DNA of 64,000 nt from Bdellovibrio sp. NC01 (GCF_006874625.1 NZ_CP030034.1:1054001-1118000); one strand, 5' to 3'. Shown: positions 1 through 8,387, numbered from the stretch's first letter. Notes: generated by a model from the letters alone, not told the origin. Translations and numbers: made by a program.

Positions 1-1005
1 TTTAGCGGTGACACTTGGACGTTGTTGTTACGTACGCCGACAAAAGCGGTTATGGCGGGCGTACAATCGATGATCTGGACACAAATCATGATCGCGCTTG
101 CAGGCACATTGATTTTGCTTGCGGCAGTGATGTTGATGGCAAAATATATCGCGAAATCAATTGGTAAACTTTCAAGTCGTTTGCATGAATCAAGCGAACA
201 CGTGACTTCGGCAATCTTCCAATTGTCACAAGCAGGTCAAAATCTTTCAGAGTCAGCATCATCTTCAGCGGCGTCGCTTGAAGAGACTGTTGCTTCGCTG
301 GAAGAAATGAGTTCGATGGTAAAAATGAATTCTGAAAATGCAAAACAAGCGTCAGCGCTTTCGTCTGCGTCTTCAGAATCAGCAGTCCGTGGCGAACAAG
401 AGATGCAGGATCTTTTGCGTGCGATGGAAGAGATTTCTCAATCGTCTAAGAAAATTGAAGAGATCATCACAGTGATTGACGATATTGCGTTCCAAACAAA
501 CTTGTTGGCACTGAATGCTTCTGTCGAGGCGGCACGTGCGGGTGAGCATGGTAAAGGTTTCGCCGTAGTTGCAGAAGCGGTTCGCACACTGGCACAAAGA
601 TCTGCGGTTGCTGCGAAAGACATCACGACATTGATCAAAGAATCAGTTGAAAAAATTGATCGTGGTACGACAAAAGCCGATCGTTCTGGCGAAGTTCTTA
701 AATCAATTGTTCAGTCAGTTAAAAAAGTTTCTGATTTGAATCAAGAGATTTCAACTGCCAGCGAAGAACAATCAGCAGGTATCGCGCAAATTTCTAAAGC
801 CATGAACCAATTGGATCAATCGGTGCAAACAAATGCGGCGTCTTCAGAAGAGATCGCAGGCACAGCTTCGGAAATTAACACTCAAGCGACAATCATGAAA
901 TCAGCAACAGATGAATTAAATGTGTTCGTGTATGGTGATCAAAAACAAAAATCACCTGAAGCTGAAATACTCGCTTTTGAGCGTGAGCATAAGAATGCGG
1001 CCTAG
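1..1005 (+). CDS. methyl-accepting chemotaxis protein, 3' part (5' end outside window)
   Basis: The frame is open from base 1, so the gene starts upstream; the first in-window start-like codon (TTG at 22) is probably not the real start. It begins with the end of a periplasmic region, then one membrane segment (about residues 18-42 counted from base 22), then a long coiled-coil cytoplasmic domain. The signalling tip is clear: the [20 protein letters not shown] core followed by a Gly-rich [12 protein letters not shown] stretch and AQRSA, which is the CheA/CheW contact hairpin of chemoreceptors. HAMP is short or absent. There is no C-terminal NWETF-type tether. The protein should sit in the inner membrane and feed CheA. 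The sensor domain is not visible here, so the ligand is unknown. The stop codon lies inside a perfect palindrome. Confidence 0.93.
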   Translation, partial: FSGDTWTLLLRTPTKAVMAGVQSMIWTQIMIALAGTLILLAAVMLMAKYIAKSIGKLSSRLHESSEHVTSAIFQLSQAGQNLSESASSSAASLEETVASLEEMSSMVKMNSENAKQASALSSASSESAVRGEQEMQDLLRAMEEISQSSKKIEEIITVIDDIAFQTNLLALNASVEAARAGEHGKGFAVVAEAVRTLAQRSAVAAKDITTLIKESVEKIDRGTTKADRSGEVLKSIVQSVKKVSDLNQEISTASEEQSAGIAQISKAMNQLDQSVQTNAASSEEIAGTASEINTQATIMKSATDELNVFVYGDQKQKSPEAEILAFEREHKNAA

Positions 1006-1013
1006 GCCGCATT
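994..1013 (+). terminator. perfect 20-bp palindrome spanning the chemoreceptor stop codon
   Basis: AATGCGGCC and its exact complement flank a central TA, and the TAG stop lies at the centre. It is followed by TTTCCT, a weak T-run. It is probably a terminator or a 3' stabiliser. A similar stop-centred palindrome ends the chemoreceptor at 37728-39263. Confidence 0.55.
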
Positions 1014-1099
1014 TCCTACATTAGACTTCTACAAAACATAGAGCATTTAAAAAGTGTTCGTGCCAACCTGAGCTTCCAAAAATTTATTAGGAGGTTCAC

Positions 1100-1591
1100 A
1101 TGTTCGCACGCGCACTTGTCGTAGGTCTATTAGCATTGGCCCCAACTCTTGCTTTTGCTTACCCAGCAGTGGGAGATAAAGCCGAGTGGTCAGGCTTTAA
1201 ACACAACTGGGATGGCACAGCGACACCAATGAAGGTGACAATGACTGTGACAGCTTGGGATGATGCTACGAAAACTTGGACTGTCACAAAAGACGTGATG
1301 GTTGATACAACGACAACAACAACAACGATGATGACAAAATGTTTGCCGACTCCAGAATCTGCAGCGATGATTCTTGCGAAGTGTGTAGAAATGGGTGGTC
1401 GTCTTGAGTCGGTCACAACTCCAACTGGCACATACAACACTTGCGCCGGCTTCATGGGCTCACCTGAAACAAAACTGATGAAAACATGGATGGCTGACGT
1501 TCCATTTGGCATGGTTAAAAAATGGATGTCAGATGCAACTGATTCTTCAACAACAACGATGGAACTTACCGCTGTAACTCTTGGTCAATAA
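1100..1591 (+). CDS. secreted protein of unknown function, Thr-rich
   Basis: 163 residues. The start is supported by AGGAGG seven bases upstream of the ATG. The first ~21 residues form a Sec signal peptide (hydrophobic core, cleavage near AFA-YP), so the protein should be periplasmic or secreted. The mature part has Trp-rich short repeats (a WDGT/WDDAT pattern), a run of seven Thr codons after VD (about residues 68-75) followed by two Met, and later Cys residues that could form disulfides. The ACA/ACG run is a short microsatellite and could vary in length between strains. I do not recognise the family. It is monocistronic, with its own terminator downstream. Confidence 0.8.
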   Translation: MFARALVVGLLALAPTLAFAYPAVGDKAEWSGFKHNWDGTATPMKVTMTVTAWDDATKTWTVTKDVMVDTTTTTTTMMTKCLPTPESAAMILAKCVEMGGRLESVTTPTGTYNTCAGFMGSPETKLMKTWMADVPFGMVKKWMSDATDSSTTTMELTAVTLGQ

Positions 1592-1606
1592 CATAAGTTA
1601 CATTTT

Positions 1607-1643
1607 AAAAAAGCCCTGGCTGTAGACTGTCAGGGCTTTTTTC
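1607..1643 (+). terminator. rho-independent terminator
   Basis: AAAAAAGCCCTG and CAGGGCTTTTTT form a stem closed by a short loop and followed by a T-run, immediately after the secreted-protein gene. Confidence 0.88.
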
Positions 1644-1734
1644 TTTTTGCATGATTGCAAAGCAAGTCCGATTTCATAGTCATCTATATGCAGTTGATCG
1701 AAGATCTTTATATAAACCAAACAAAGGATGTTCT

Positions 1735-2346
1735 ATGAGCCATTATTCAGTGTTATTGCCTTCATTGCTAACTTTGATGATCGGTACGTCGGCGCATGCA
1801 GCAGCATCGCCAGAGGCGGGTTCGACCTCTTCAAACGAAACTTACAAACAAACCGGTCCGCAATCGATGGAAGTTGCTTCAACTGTCGAAGCAGAAGCAA
1901 AAGTTATTTCCGTCGATAAAAAGAAAAGAACAATCAAAGTTCGTGATGAAAATGGTGAAGAGCTGACAATGAATGTCGGTCCTGACATTCGTAACTTCGA
2001 TCAAATAAAAAAAGGGGATTCGATCCACGTAAGCTACATCGAATCACTTGCTTGGGAGCTTAAAAAAGGCAGTGATGCACCCATCACTGTGACTGAAAGT
2101 TCAGACATTGAAAGAGCAGCCCCAGGGCAAAAACCAGGTGGCTTGGTCAGAAACAAAGTGACTGCAACCGGCGTAGTGACAGCGGTTGATAAAGATAAAA
2201 AGCATGTGACTGTGAAAGGCCCACGTCGTTCTGTGGTGTTGCAGGTTCCAAAAACGGAAGTGCTAAATAAAATCAAAGTTGGCGACAAAGTAGAAGCGAC
2301 TTACACAGAAGCCTTAGCAATCTCTATTAAACCTGAAGTTAAATAA
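1735..2346 (+). CDS. secreted protein with two tandem OB-like domains
   Basis: The ATG at 1735 is chosen over an upstream in-frame start at 1651. It has AAAGGA seven bases before it and begins directly with a signal peptide (cleavage near AHA-AA), giving 203 residues. The mature protein carries two similar ~65-residue beta units. Each starts with a V-x-A/T-x-V-I/V-x-V-D-K-x-x-K pattern and ends with a KxGDxVxxxYxEAL pattern (about residues 50-110 and 140-203), like small periplasmic OB-fold or metal-chaperone-like domains. The linker between them is Pro/Gly-rich. The function is unknown. It converges on the KH-protein gene, with a shared hairpin between them. Confidence 0.8.
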   Translation: MSHYSVLLPSLLTLMIGTSAHAAASPEAGSTSSNETYKQTGPQSMEVASTVEAEAKVISVDKKKRTIKVRDENGEELTMNVGPDIRNFDQIKKGDSIHVSYIESLAWELKKGSDAPITVTESSDIERAAPGQKPGGLVRNKVTATGVVTAVDKDKKHVTVKGPRRSVVLQVPKTEVLNKIKVGDKVEATYTEALAISIKPEVK

Positions 2347-2361
2347 TCAGGACGAGATAAT

Positions 2362-2405
2362 AACCGAAGCTGGCGCCCGATAAAGAAGGCGTCAGCTTTA
2401 CGGTT
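2362..2405. terminator. bidirectional terminator-like hairpin
   Basis: AACCG-AGCTG-CGCC pairs with GGCG-CAGCT-CGGTT across the gap between two convergent genes. It overlaps the stop codon of the minus-strand KH gene. The T-runs are weak, so it may act as a boundary rather than as a strong terminator. Confidence 0.55.
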
Positions 2406-2748
2406 AATCAAAATCATCCCACGCTTTTAATGGCGAGTACGGAATCTCAATAATCGCGCGAACTCCGGTGCGGGCCATCTTGGCAGCTAATAACGTGCGA
2501 ATACACGTGATCATTTTACCTTTTGCCCCAATCAACTGACCCAAGGCCTTCTTGTTACAAGTCACTTTATAGATCGTCGTTTGTGGGCCGATAGAGTAAT
2601 TAATCGTGATATCTTCAGGATGCGGCAAGATCTCTGTCAAAACATTGTAAAGAAATTTCTTGGCGCTTTCGCGGGCATTCTCTTGTTCTGCGGCTGTTGT
2701 AGTTTTGTGCATGCACACATGATGAGGCCGAAAAAAAGGAGAAGTCAT
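2404..2748 (-). CDS. KH-domain RNA-binding protein, KhpA-like
   Basis: 114 residues from the ATG at 2748; an internal Met at residue 13 (ATG ending at 2712) is an alternative start. The C-terminal ~80 residues form a single KH domain with the RNA-binding loop IGAKGKM (GAKG at about 74-77), preceded by the beta strand that reads IYKVTCNKKALGQL. KhpA proteins are ~75-80 residues, so this one has a ~30-residue N-terminal extension. KhpA binds RNA, often with KhpB, and influences translation and cell-envelope growth. It lies 50 bases after the PPDK regulator on the same strand and could be the last gene of the nrdR operon. Confidence 0.82.
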   Translation of the reverse strand: MTSPFFRPHHVCMHKTTTAAEQENARESAKKFLYNVLTEILPHPEDITINYSIGPQTTIYKVTCNKKALGQLIGAKGKMITCIRTLLAAKMARTGVRAIIEIPYSPLKAWDDFD

Positions 2749-2797
2749 TGAACAATAACTTCTCCTGTCCTACGAATCGAACGCACATGTAACGCGA

Positions 2798-3646
2798 TCA
2801 GAAGATCACAGAGTCTGGCAAACCAAGGCGGGCAGCGATGATGCGGACGATCTCGCTGGCAGTTTCTTCAAGTGCTCGTTCTGTCACGTTGAAGACTGGC
2901 CATCTGCGATTTACTTTGAACACGCCTTCGGCATATTCAATTTCTTTAGCGATGTGGGACATCGAAGCGTATTCGCCGCCAGGATCTTGACCAAATTTTT
3001 CAAGACGGCTTTTGCGAATACGCTGTAGCGAATCCATATCAATGATCAAGCCCACAATACGACGTTGATCGATTTTGAAAAGCTCTTCCGGCAACGGTGT
3101 ATTTAACACCATGGGCACGTTTGCGACTTTCCAACCTTTGTGACTTAAGAAAATCGAAAGGGGAGTTTTACTTGTACGTGAAATACCCACCAGCACGATG
3201 TCGGCTTTATCCAGTTCGGCAAAAGTTTTTCCGTCATCGTGTTTAACTGTGTATTCAATTGCTTCAATACGTTTGAAGTAACGTTCATCGACCGCACGCA
3301 AAGCGCCGACTGTCGATTCGGAATGTTCACCAAAGAATGTATCCAATGTGCCTAACAACGGTCCCAACAAGTCGTAATAAGGAATGCCTTTGCCTGAAGC
3401 GTGTTCACGAATTTTATTTCGTAAGGTTTCGCTGGCAACCGTATATGCCAACATCCCGCGACGTTCGAAGCATTCTTCGATGACCGCTTCCGCTTGCGCT
3501 TCTGTGCGCACGTTTTTACAACGAATGATGTTGATGTCTTTATTTGAGTATTGCACAAGGGCCGCACGAATCATCGTCGCAGCCGTTTCACCGGTACTGT
3601 CTGAAAGGATATAGACGGTGTAGGTTTTGTTTTCCGCCGCAGTCAT
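2798..3646 (-). CDS. ppsR: pyruvate, phosphate dikinase regulatory protein (PSRP/DUF299)
   Basis: 282 residues, full family length. The N-terminal VYILSDSTGETA signature, the P-loop-like GISRTSKTPLS (about 154-164) and the following NVPMVLNTPLPEELF segment are diagnostic of the DUF299 family. These bifunctional enzymes use ADP to phosphorylate an active-site Thr of PPDK or PEP synthase (inactivation) and use phosphate to remove it. The target is encoded in this same window at 52267-54984, where Thr480 precedes the catalytic His482. Its ATG shares one base with the stop of the upstream gene (TAATG), so translation is coupled. Choice between PPDK and PEP synthase as target is inferred from the linked ppdK. 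Confidence 0.93.
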   Translation of the reverse strand: MTAAENKTYTVYILSDSTGETAATMIRAALVQYSNKDINIIRCKNVRTEAQAEAVIEECFERRGMLAYTVASETLRNKIREHASGKGIPYYDLLGPLLGTLDTFFGEHSESTVGALRAVDERYFKRIEAIEYTVKHDDGKTFAELDKADIVLVGISRTSKTPLSIFLSHKGWKVANVPMVLNTPLPEELFKIDQRRIVGLIIDMDSLQRIRKSRLEKFGQDPGGEYASMSHIAKEIEYAEGVFKVNRRWPVFNVTERALEETASEIVRIIAARLGLPDSVIF

Positions 3647-4203
3647 TAGTCAGCAAATCCATTGATAAGAGCGCGACGAACATTTTCTGTATGCTCTTTC
3701 AACCACAGATCCGGGAGGGAAGAAAACAACAAGAACGCAAAATCCGGAGTCACTTTGATAAGCAAGCACGTCGTTTTGTTTTCAGGATCAAGATCATGCA
3801 GGTTTAATTTCTGAAGCATTGAAAAAGAATCCGTTTTCAATACCGTCATCAGGTTGGCTGCAGGAATTTTCAAAGTTGATTTCGCAGGATTTTTTAAAAG
3901 CTCTGTAACACCTTTGCTGAAGGCGGCTTGGGCTTTCCATTCGCCGTCATGATTTTCCAACAACACACCGGAATCAAATACCATCGCAAGACGTGAAAAC
4001 ACTACGATCGCACGATCCACGTGATCTTCAGGCAGACCTTGTGAAATTCCACGAACTAAAGCTTCATCTTTTGATGATTCGAATTCTTGGCGAATGCGTT
4101 CATGCTCTTCAGAATTTGGATCGAAATCATTTTCTAGAAATGATTGTAAGCGCTTTTGAAAGATTGAAATTTTCGATACTAGTGCTTGCGAAAGCTTTTC
4201 CAT
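3646..4203 (-). CDS. conserved cytoplasmic protein of unknown function
   Basis: 185 residues, no signal peptide. The start ATG has AAGGA six bases upstream. The N-terminal half is rich in charged helices (residues 1-70), and the C-terminal half is mixed alpha/beta with hydrophobic strands such as CLLIKVTPDFAFLLFSS. I do not recognise the family. Its stop overlaps the ppsR start by one base, which suggests stoichiometric co-expression with the PPDK regulator. A role beside PPDK control is possible but not shown. Confidence 0.75.
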   Translation of the reverse strand: MEKLSQALVSKISIFQKRLQSFLENDFDPNSEEHERIRQEFESSKDEALVRGISQGLPEDHVDRAIVVFSRLAMVFDSGVLLENHDGEWKAQAAFSKGVTELLKNPAKSTLKIPAANLMTVLKTDSFSMLQKLNLHDLDPENKTTCLLIKVTPDFAFLLFSSLPDLWLKEHTENVRRALINGFAD

Positions 4204-4260
4204 GCGACGTCCTTGTTGCTAACTCTACTGCTAACAACATTGTGACCGGAAAAGCCGACT

Positions 4261-4713
4261 TTAATCAAGAACGACGGTGAATTCTTCGCTGGCAGAATGG
4301 CGCACCCAGGTTTGCTGGAAGTTGCCAGCACTTTGTCCAGGTGGCAGGAAAACGCGCAAATTGGGGTTGTTCAAACCTTTCCAGATTTCGAAAACCTCTT
4401 TACCCCAAGAGCCCATGTCGTTAGCCCACGGCAGAACCACAACCCACTTATTGGGAAGCAGTTGTTCAGAGGCAATCATCAATGGAGCTGATTGAGAAAC
4501 GGGACGATAGAACTTTTCAAGCTCGGCTTCCTTCACGACCTCATTCACGAAGACCGGAGTCTGCGCTGTTTTGTGACGGGAAGCTTTGCAGATTTGGAAA
4601 TTCAAATACCAATCAAGGCGGGCTGTCCATTGTGACTTTTCCAAGTGCGGAACGATCCACAGGTCAGAACCTGGATTGAACGCGCTGGCTTGGGAAAGCA
4701 CACTCATGGCCAT
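4261..4713 (-). CDS. conserved protein of unknown function
   Basis: 150 residues. The ATG is two bases beyond the nusB stop, and a second in-frame ATG lies two codons on. It has several Trp residues, including a WVVVLPWANDMGSWGKEVFEIW segment split over residues ~92-113, and a C-terminal WVRHSASEEFTVVLD. There are no transmembrane or signal segments. The family is not recognised. Its position in the nrdR-nusB-ppsR run suggests a housekeeping role. Confidence 0.72.
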   Translation of the reverse strand: MAMSVLSQASAFNPGSDLWIVPHLEKSQWTARLDWYLNFQICKASRHKTAQTPVFVNEVVKEAELEKFYRPVSQSAPLMIASEQLLPNKWVVVLPWANDMGSWGKEVFEIWKGLNNPNLRVFLPPGQSAGNFQQTWVRHSASEEFTVVLD

Positions 4714-4715
4714 CG

Positions 4716-5123
4716 TTAGTGCGCCTTGCCGACTTGATCTAGAAGTCCGTTAACGAAACTTGCAGATTCAGAAGTTCCGTATTTTTTTGCGATCTCAACG
4801 GCTTCGTTGATCGCGATGTTTTCTTTGATCGGTTCAGAAGCGAATTTCATTTCGTAAACGGCAATACGCAAGATATTGCGGTCGATCGTTGCCATACGCT
4901 CTACTTTCCAGTGAGCGCTTGAGGCTTGAAGTTTAGAATCGATTTCTGATTTTTTTGCAGTCACACCTGTCACCAATGCATCGGCATAAGTGATCACTTC
5001 TGGATCAAGACTGTGTTCAAACACAGAAAGAAAAGTATGAATGCTAATTTGCGGCGCAAACTCAGTTTGAAATAGGATTTGTAACGCGAGTTCTCGGGCT
5101 TGGCGTCTTGCTGTCAGTTTCAT
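4716..5123 (-). CDS. nusB: transcription antitermination factor NusB
   Basis: 135 residues from the ATG at 5123 (MKLTARRQARELALQILF). This is a typical NusB N-terminus, so it is preferred over an upstream TTG at 5150. The family pattern of seven helices is visible, ending in INEAVEIAKKYGTSESASFV and VNGLLDQV, the conserved C-terminal signature. NusB pairs with S10 (NusE) on boxA RNA for rRNA antitermination. Its first 62 bases lie inside the 3' end of nrdR in another frame, so it is likely coupled to nrdR translation. No strong ribosome-binding site is seen, which agrees with coupling. Confidence 0.93.
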   Translation of the reverse strand: MKLTARRQARELALQILFQTEFAPQISIHTFLSVFEHSLDPEVITYADALVTGVTAKKSEIDSKLQASSAHWKVERMATIDRNILRIAVYEMKFASEPIKENIAINEAVEIAKKYGTSESASFVNGLLDQVGKAH

Positions 5124-5646
5124 GATTTGGCTTTTTCTCGCTTTCAACAAAGTTCATCGCTGTGAGGCTTAATTGTGGATTATTTGCATCGACAAAATCA
5201 AGTAGTTCGGTGTCTTCCAGTGTCTCCACAAATTCCTGAACGTCTTTGAAGGTACGATAAACGCTGGCGAAGCGAATATAAGCTACGTCATCCAATTGCT
5301 TAAGTTCAGCCATCACCTTTTTGCCGATCAAACGCGAAGAGATCTCACTCTCGCCACGGTTGATAACCCAGGCAGAGATTCTTTCTACCACGGCATCCAA
5401 CTGAGCCAAGCTCACAGGACGCTTTTGGACAGCGGCTTGAAGTCCTTTTGCGATTTTCTCTTTCGAGTAAGGTTCGCGGCGTCCATCTTTTTTGATGATG
5501 AACGGGTAAGCAAGCATGATAGTTTCAACAGTCGAAAAACGAGCCTTGCACTCAAGGCATTCGCGACGGCGGCGGATGCTGCCATCTTTCTGCACTCTCG
5601 TATCTAATACTCTGTCGTCGGCGTGGCCACAAAAAGGGCATTTCAT
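5062..5646 (-). CDS. nrdR: transcriptional repressor NrdR with C-terminal extension
   Basis: 194 residues. The N-terminal zinc ribbon has Cys3, Cys6, Cys30 and Cys33, with the RVQKDGSIRRRRECLEC signature between and around them. An ATP-cone follows (about 46-136: FIIKKDGRREPYSKEKI and RFASVYRTFKDV). NrdR senses ATP/dATP and represses ribonucleotide reductase genes. Typical NrdR proteins end near residue 150-160. Here ~40 extra polar residues follow (NNPQLSLTAMNFVESEKK onward), rich in Thr/Pro/Ser and overlapping nusB. No NrdR boxes were identified here. It heads the minus-strand operon. Confidence 0.94.
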   Translation of the reverse strand: MKCPFCGHADDRVLDTRVQKDGSIRRRRECLECKARFSTVETIMLAYPFIIKKDGRREPYSKEKIAKGLQAAVQKRPVSLAQLDAVVERISAWVINRGESEISSRLIGKKVMAELKQLDDVAYIRFASVYRTFKDVQEFVETLEDTELLDFVDANNPQLSLTAMNFVESEKKPNHETDSKTPSPRTRVTNPISN

Positions 5647-5755
5647 GATTGGATTTCCTTAGGTCTTAAGTCGGTTCCCAAAGCTAGCCGGAGATTATGG
5701 ATCGGGCCCTCCAGAGTCAACGAGTCCAGGCTTAATTGCTATGCGCGTCATTGGG

Positions 5756-5785
5756 TTAACTTGCGAATAAAAACCTGGTTACAAT
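5756..5785 (+). promoter_or_regulatory. candidate sigma70-type promoter
   Basis: TTAACT, an 18-base spacer and TACAAT lie just upstream of the barrel-protein gene at 5801. The match is partial and no start site is known. Confidence 0.35.
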
Positions 5786-5800
5786 AGGGGACATATTGAG

Positions 5801-6454
5801 GTGCGTGTGAAGACTATTTTTTCTGCATTATTGTCAGCCCTAACTGCTTCTACTTTGCTTTCTGGCGCAGCCTTCGCGCAAGAAGCCCAACCCCGTGTCG
5901 GCCGTGCTGCCGCTGCAAAATATTTTCAAAAAAATGGTGAAGAAGAAGGTGGCGCCGGTTCTAAAATCCAAGGGGCCAGTGATCACTATTTAGCTCTTTC
6001 AGTTGGCAATTACGTGTCGTCGCAGTCGTACGATTGGGGTCAGCACGGGCAACAAAACGGCGTAGGCGGAATGGGAGTCGATGTCACTTACCGTGTGGGC
6101 GAGTGGTATAAGTCGATGGATTTGAATTTACGCATTGGCTACAACCAATACGATGTCGGTGGCGAGGATGCTTCGAAGCTTTCGTTCATGCCGATGATCA
6201 CCTTCCCAGATGCGGGCTCACGTTTTCCTTTGTACTTCGGTGCGGGCGCGGGCTTGGGGGTGTTCCTAAAGCAAGCTAATGGAAAATCTCCTCTGTCATT
6301 GGATTATCAATTGGTCGTAGGTGCGAGATTTTTCGATATCTTTGAAAACACTGGATTCTTCATTGAGGCTGGGTTAAAAAACCACCTTCTAATTACGAGC
6401 TCTGGTCAGTTGAACGGTACCTTTTTGGCTGGAGGGCTTGTCTTTACATTCTAA
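5801..6454 (+). CDS. probable outer-membrane beta-barrel protein
   Basis: 217 residues from GTG 5801. A GTG at 5807 is equally possible and has GAGG five bases before it. A signal peptide (cleavage near AFA-QE) is followed by a ~45-residue polar region and then alternating amphipathic strands (DLNLRIGYNQYDVGG, YFGAGAGLGVFL, SLDYQLVVGARFFDIF). The protein ends in aromatic Phe (LVFTF), the usual BAM recognition end. It resembles small 8-strand barrels, and no specific family is recognised. The rsmB-like gene follows after 11 bases, so the two may be co-transcribed. Confidence 0.78.
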   Translation: MRVKTIFSALLSALTASTLLSGAAFAQEAQPRVGRAAAAKYFQKNGEEEGGAGSKIQGASDHYLALSVGNYVSSQSYDWGQHGQQNGVGGMGVDVTYRVGEWYKSMDLNLRIGYNQYDVGGEDASKLSFMPMITFPDAGSRFPLYFGAGAGLGVFLKQANGKSPLSLDYQLVVGARFFDIFENTGFFIEAGLKNHLLITSSGQLNGTFLAGGLVFTF

Positions 6455-6465
6455 GAGGCCCCGTT

Positions 6466-7662
6466 TTGAAAATTCACAGACATCTCGCAGAAGCAGTCAT
6501 TGTCGCACTTGAAGAGATCTTCTTCGATAACAAATACGCCGACAAAGTGATTCAAAAAAATCTAAAGTCCCATTCTAAATGGGGCTCTAGAGATCGCAAA
6601 TTCTTCGCTGAAACAATTTATGAAGTCGTTCGCTGGCACCGCCTTTTAAAATTCATCGCTAATGATGAAGATTTCTGGCGTATCGTCGGCGTGCAGTGGT
6701 TGCGCCAAGGTTTTGATCTTCCTGCATGGGAAGAATTCGAAGGTCTGTCCTACGATTTCCTTCGCGAAGGCATGGAAGAAGCCGCTGGCGATTTCCCAGT
6801 TTTAAATTCTATTCCTGATTGGATGGATGCTTACGGTCGCAAAGAATTAGGCAACGAGGTGTGGGAAAAAGTTGTTCCCGCATTGAATAAGCCTGCTGAA
6901 GTTTATTTGCGCGCCAATGCTTTGAAAGCCGATGCAGACAAAGTTGTTGAAGCGTTGAAAGCGATCGAAATTCCGGCGGTCAAAGTATCGCCTGATTTGC
7001 CGTATGCAGTGAAACTTGTAGAGCGTCGTAATATTTTTATCACCGAACCATTCCGCCAAGGTTTGTTCGAAGTACAAGATGCAGCTTCGCAAATGGTTGT
7101 GCCTTTGCTTGGCATTGAACCAGGTATGCGTGTTGTTGATGCGTGCGCGGGTGCTGGTGGTAAAACATTGCACATCGCCTCTTTGATGAAAAACAAAGGG
7201 CGCATCATCGCGATGGATATCCACGACTGGAAACTGCAAGAATTGAAAGTGCGTGCACGTCGTGACGGAGTTGATATTATCGAGCCACGCGTGATTGATT
7301 CCAGCAAAGTGATCAAGCGTTTGCACGATCAAGCAGATCGTTTGTTATTAGACGTTCCTTGTTCAGGCATGGGTGTTCTTCGTCGTAATCCCGATTCAAA
7401 GTGGAAATTGACGGAAGAAGAAATCGCACGTCTTCGTGATCTACAATACGAAATCCTGACAACGTACAGCCCGATGTTAAAAAAAGGCGGCGTGATGGTT
7501 TACGCCACTTGTTCACTTCTGCCTTCAGAAAACGAAAAGCAAGTTGAGCGCTTCATGGCCGAACACGGAAAAGATTGGACGCTGGTGAAACAGATCCATA
7601 CTCGCCCAGATGTCGAGGGCTTCGACGGCTTCTACGCAGCAGTTCTTCAAAAAAATAAATAA
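6466..7662 (+). CDS. RNA (cytosine-5) methyltransferase, RsmB/NOP2/Sun family
   Basis: 398 residues from a TTG start with AAGAGG about nine bases upstream. The SAM-binding motif is VVDACAGAGGKTLHIASL. The catalytic pair is clear: Cys299 in DVPCSGMG and Cys349 in YATCSLLPSENE, where one forms the covalent adduct with the cytosine and the other releases it. The N-terminal ~200 residues match the NusB-like/RNA-binding region only loosely. RsmB methylates 16S rRNA C967 in E. coli; the exact target here is uncertain (RsmB or RsmF type). A strong terminator follows. Confidence 0.9.
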   Translation: MKIHRHLAEAVIVALEEIFFDNKYADKVIQKNLKSHSKWGSRDRKFFAETIYEVVRWHRLLKFIANDEDFWRIVGVQWLRQGFDLPAWEEFEGLSYDFLREGMEEAAGDFPVLNSIPDWMDAYGRKELGNEVWEKVVPALNKPAEVYLRANALKADADKVVEALKAIEIPAVKVSPDLPYAVKLVERRNIFITEPFRQGLFEVQDAASQMVVPLLGIEPGMRVVDACAGAGGKTLHIASLMKNKGRIIAMDIHDWKLQELKVRARRDGVDIIEPRVIDSSKVIKRLHDQADRLLLDVPCSGMGVLRRNPDSKWKLTEEEIARLRDLQYEILTTYSPMLKKGGVMVYATCSLLPSENEKQVERFMAEHGKDWTLVKQIHTRPDVEGFDGFYAAVLQKNK

Positions 7663-7663
7663 C

Positions 7664-7694
7664 AAAAAAGGCGTCAGAACATGACGCCTTTTTT
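7664..7694 (+). terminator. rho-independent terminator
   Basis: AAAAAAGGCGTCA and TGACGCCTTTTTT form a perfect stem around a five-base loop, directly after the methyltransferase stop. Confidence 0.92.
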
Positions 7695-7843
7695 GTTTCT
7701 GTGGCTGGAAATTGTCTGTCACTATCAGAGCTAACATCGTCCCAAAGCATTCTCAGAACAGATGATTCTGTGTTTCTCAAAACGAGACGAGTTTTTTACG
7801 ACTGGCATAGTTTGCATGAGTTCTTAGTAAGGACTTTTAAACT

Positions 7844-8296
7844 ATGAAAACAGCTCTGCACAAATTCATTCTGCTTTTGATCGGTCCGCCTGTGTTGGCG
7901 ACACTGGTGGCTTGTCAGACGGCGACGACACTGAGTGGGAATTTGGGGGCGGGCACGGCAAGTTCTGATGATGCCACTTTGACTGAAAGGGCAGCATCGC
8001 TGCAAAAGAAAGTCGAAAGTGCGAAAGCGGTGCGTGATGATCTAACTGCGGCGCAAACTCAGCTTGAACTTCAAGACGTCATGAACAAAATCTATTCGCG
8101 CAATCGCGATAAAGCCTTGCTTCTTCAAGCGTTGCATCCAGAGCTCACTCAAAAACAATATTTATCGACAGAAGCTAACAATACAGATTCAAGCTTGCAG
8201 TATTCTCGCGCGACTCAAGTGCCGATGTTGTATCGAAGTTCTTTGGATAGTTCGTTCCCAACGCCAGTTCGTAATACTTACGACGGTATCCAGTAA
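7844..8296 (+). CDS. putative lipoprotein of unknown function
   Basis: 150 residues. A signal peptide ends in a lipobox (LVAC, Cys at about residue 24), so it should be lipidated by the Lgt encoded at 10.7 kb. The mature part is mostly helical and charged (residues 45-95, ERAASLQKKVESAKAVRDDL), with a polar tail. I do not recognise the family. About 180 bases of non-coding DNA precede it, with no convincing promoter found by eye. Confidence 0.75.
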   Translation: MKTALHKFILLLIGPPVLATLVACQTATTLSGNLGAGTASSDDATLTERAASLQKKVESAKAVRDDLTAAQTQLELQDVMNKIYSRNRDKALLLQALHPELTQKQYLSTEANNTDSSLQYSRATQVPMLYRSSLDSSFPTPVRNTYDGIQ

Positions 8297-8387
8297 TAAA
8301 GTCCAGTGCTCCAGGGTGTTCTTAACAATCAAAGTTGTAATAGAGTCCTGGCCTCTAAGAATGAGACAAGATCCCGATAAGTTTTGT

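Noticed and set aside
7805-7825. Possible sigma54 promoter (TGGCATAGTTTGCAT)
   Set aside because: The GG and GC doublets are 8 bases apart rather than the required 10.
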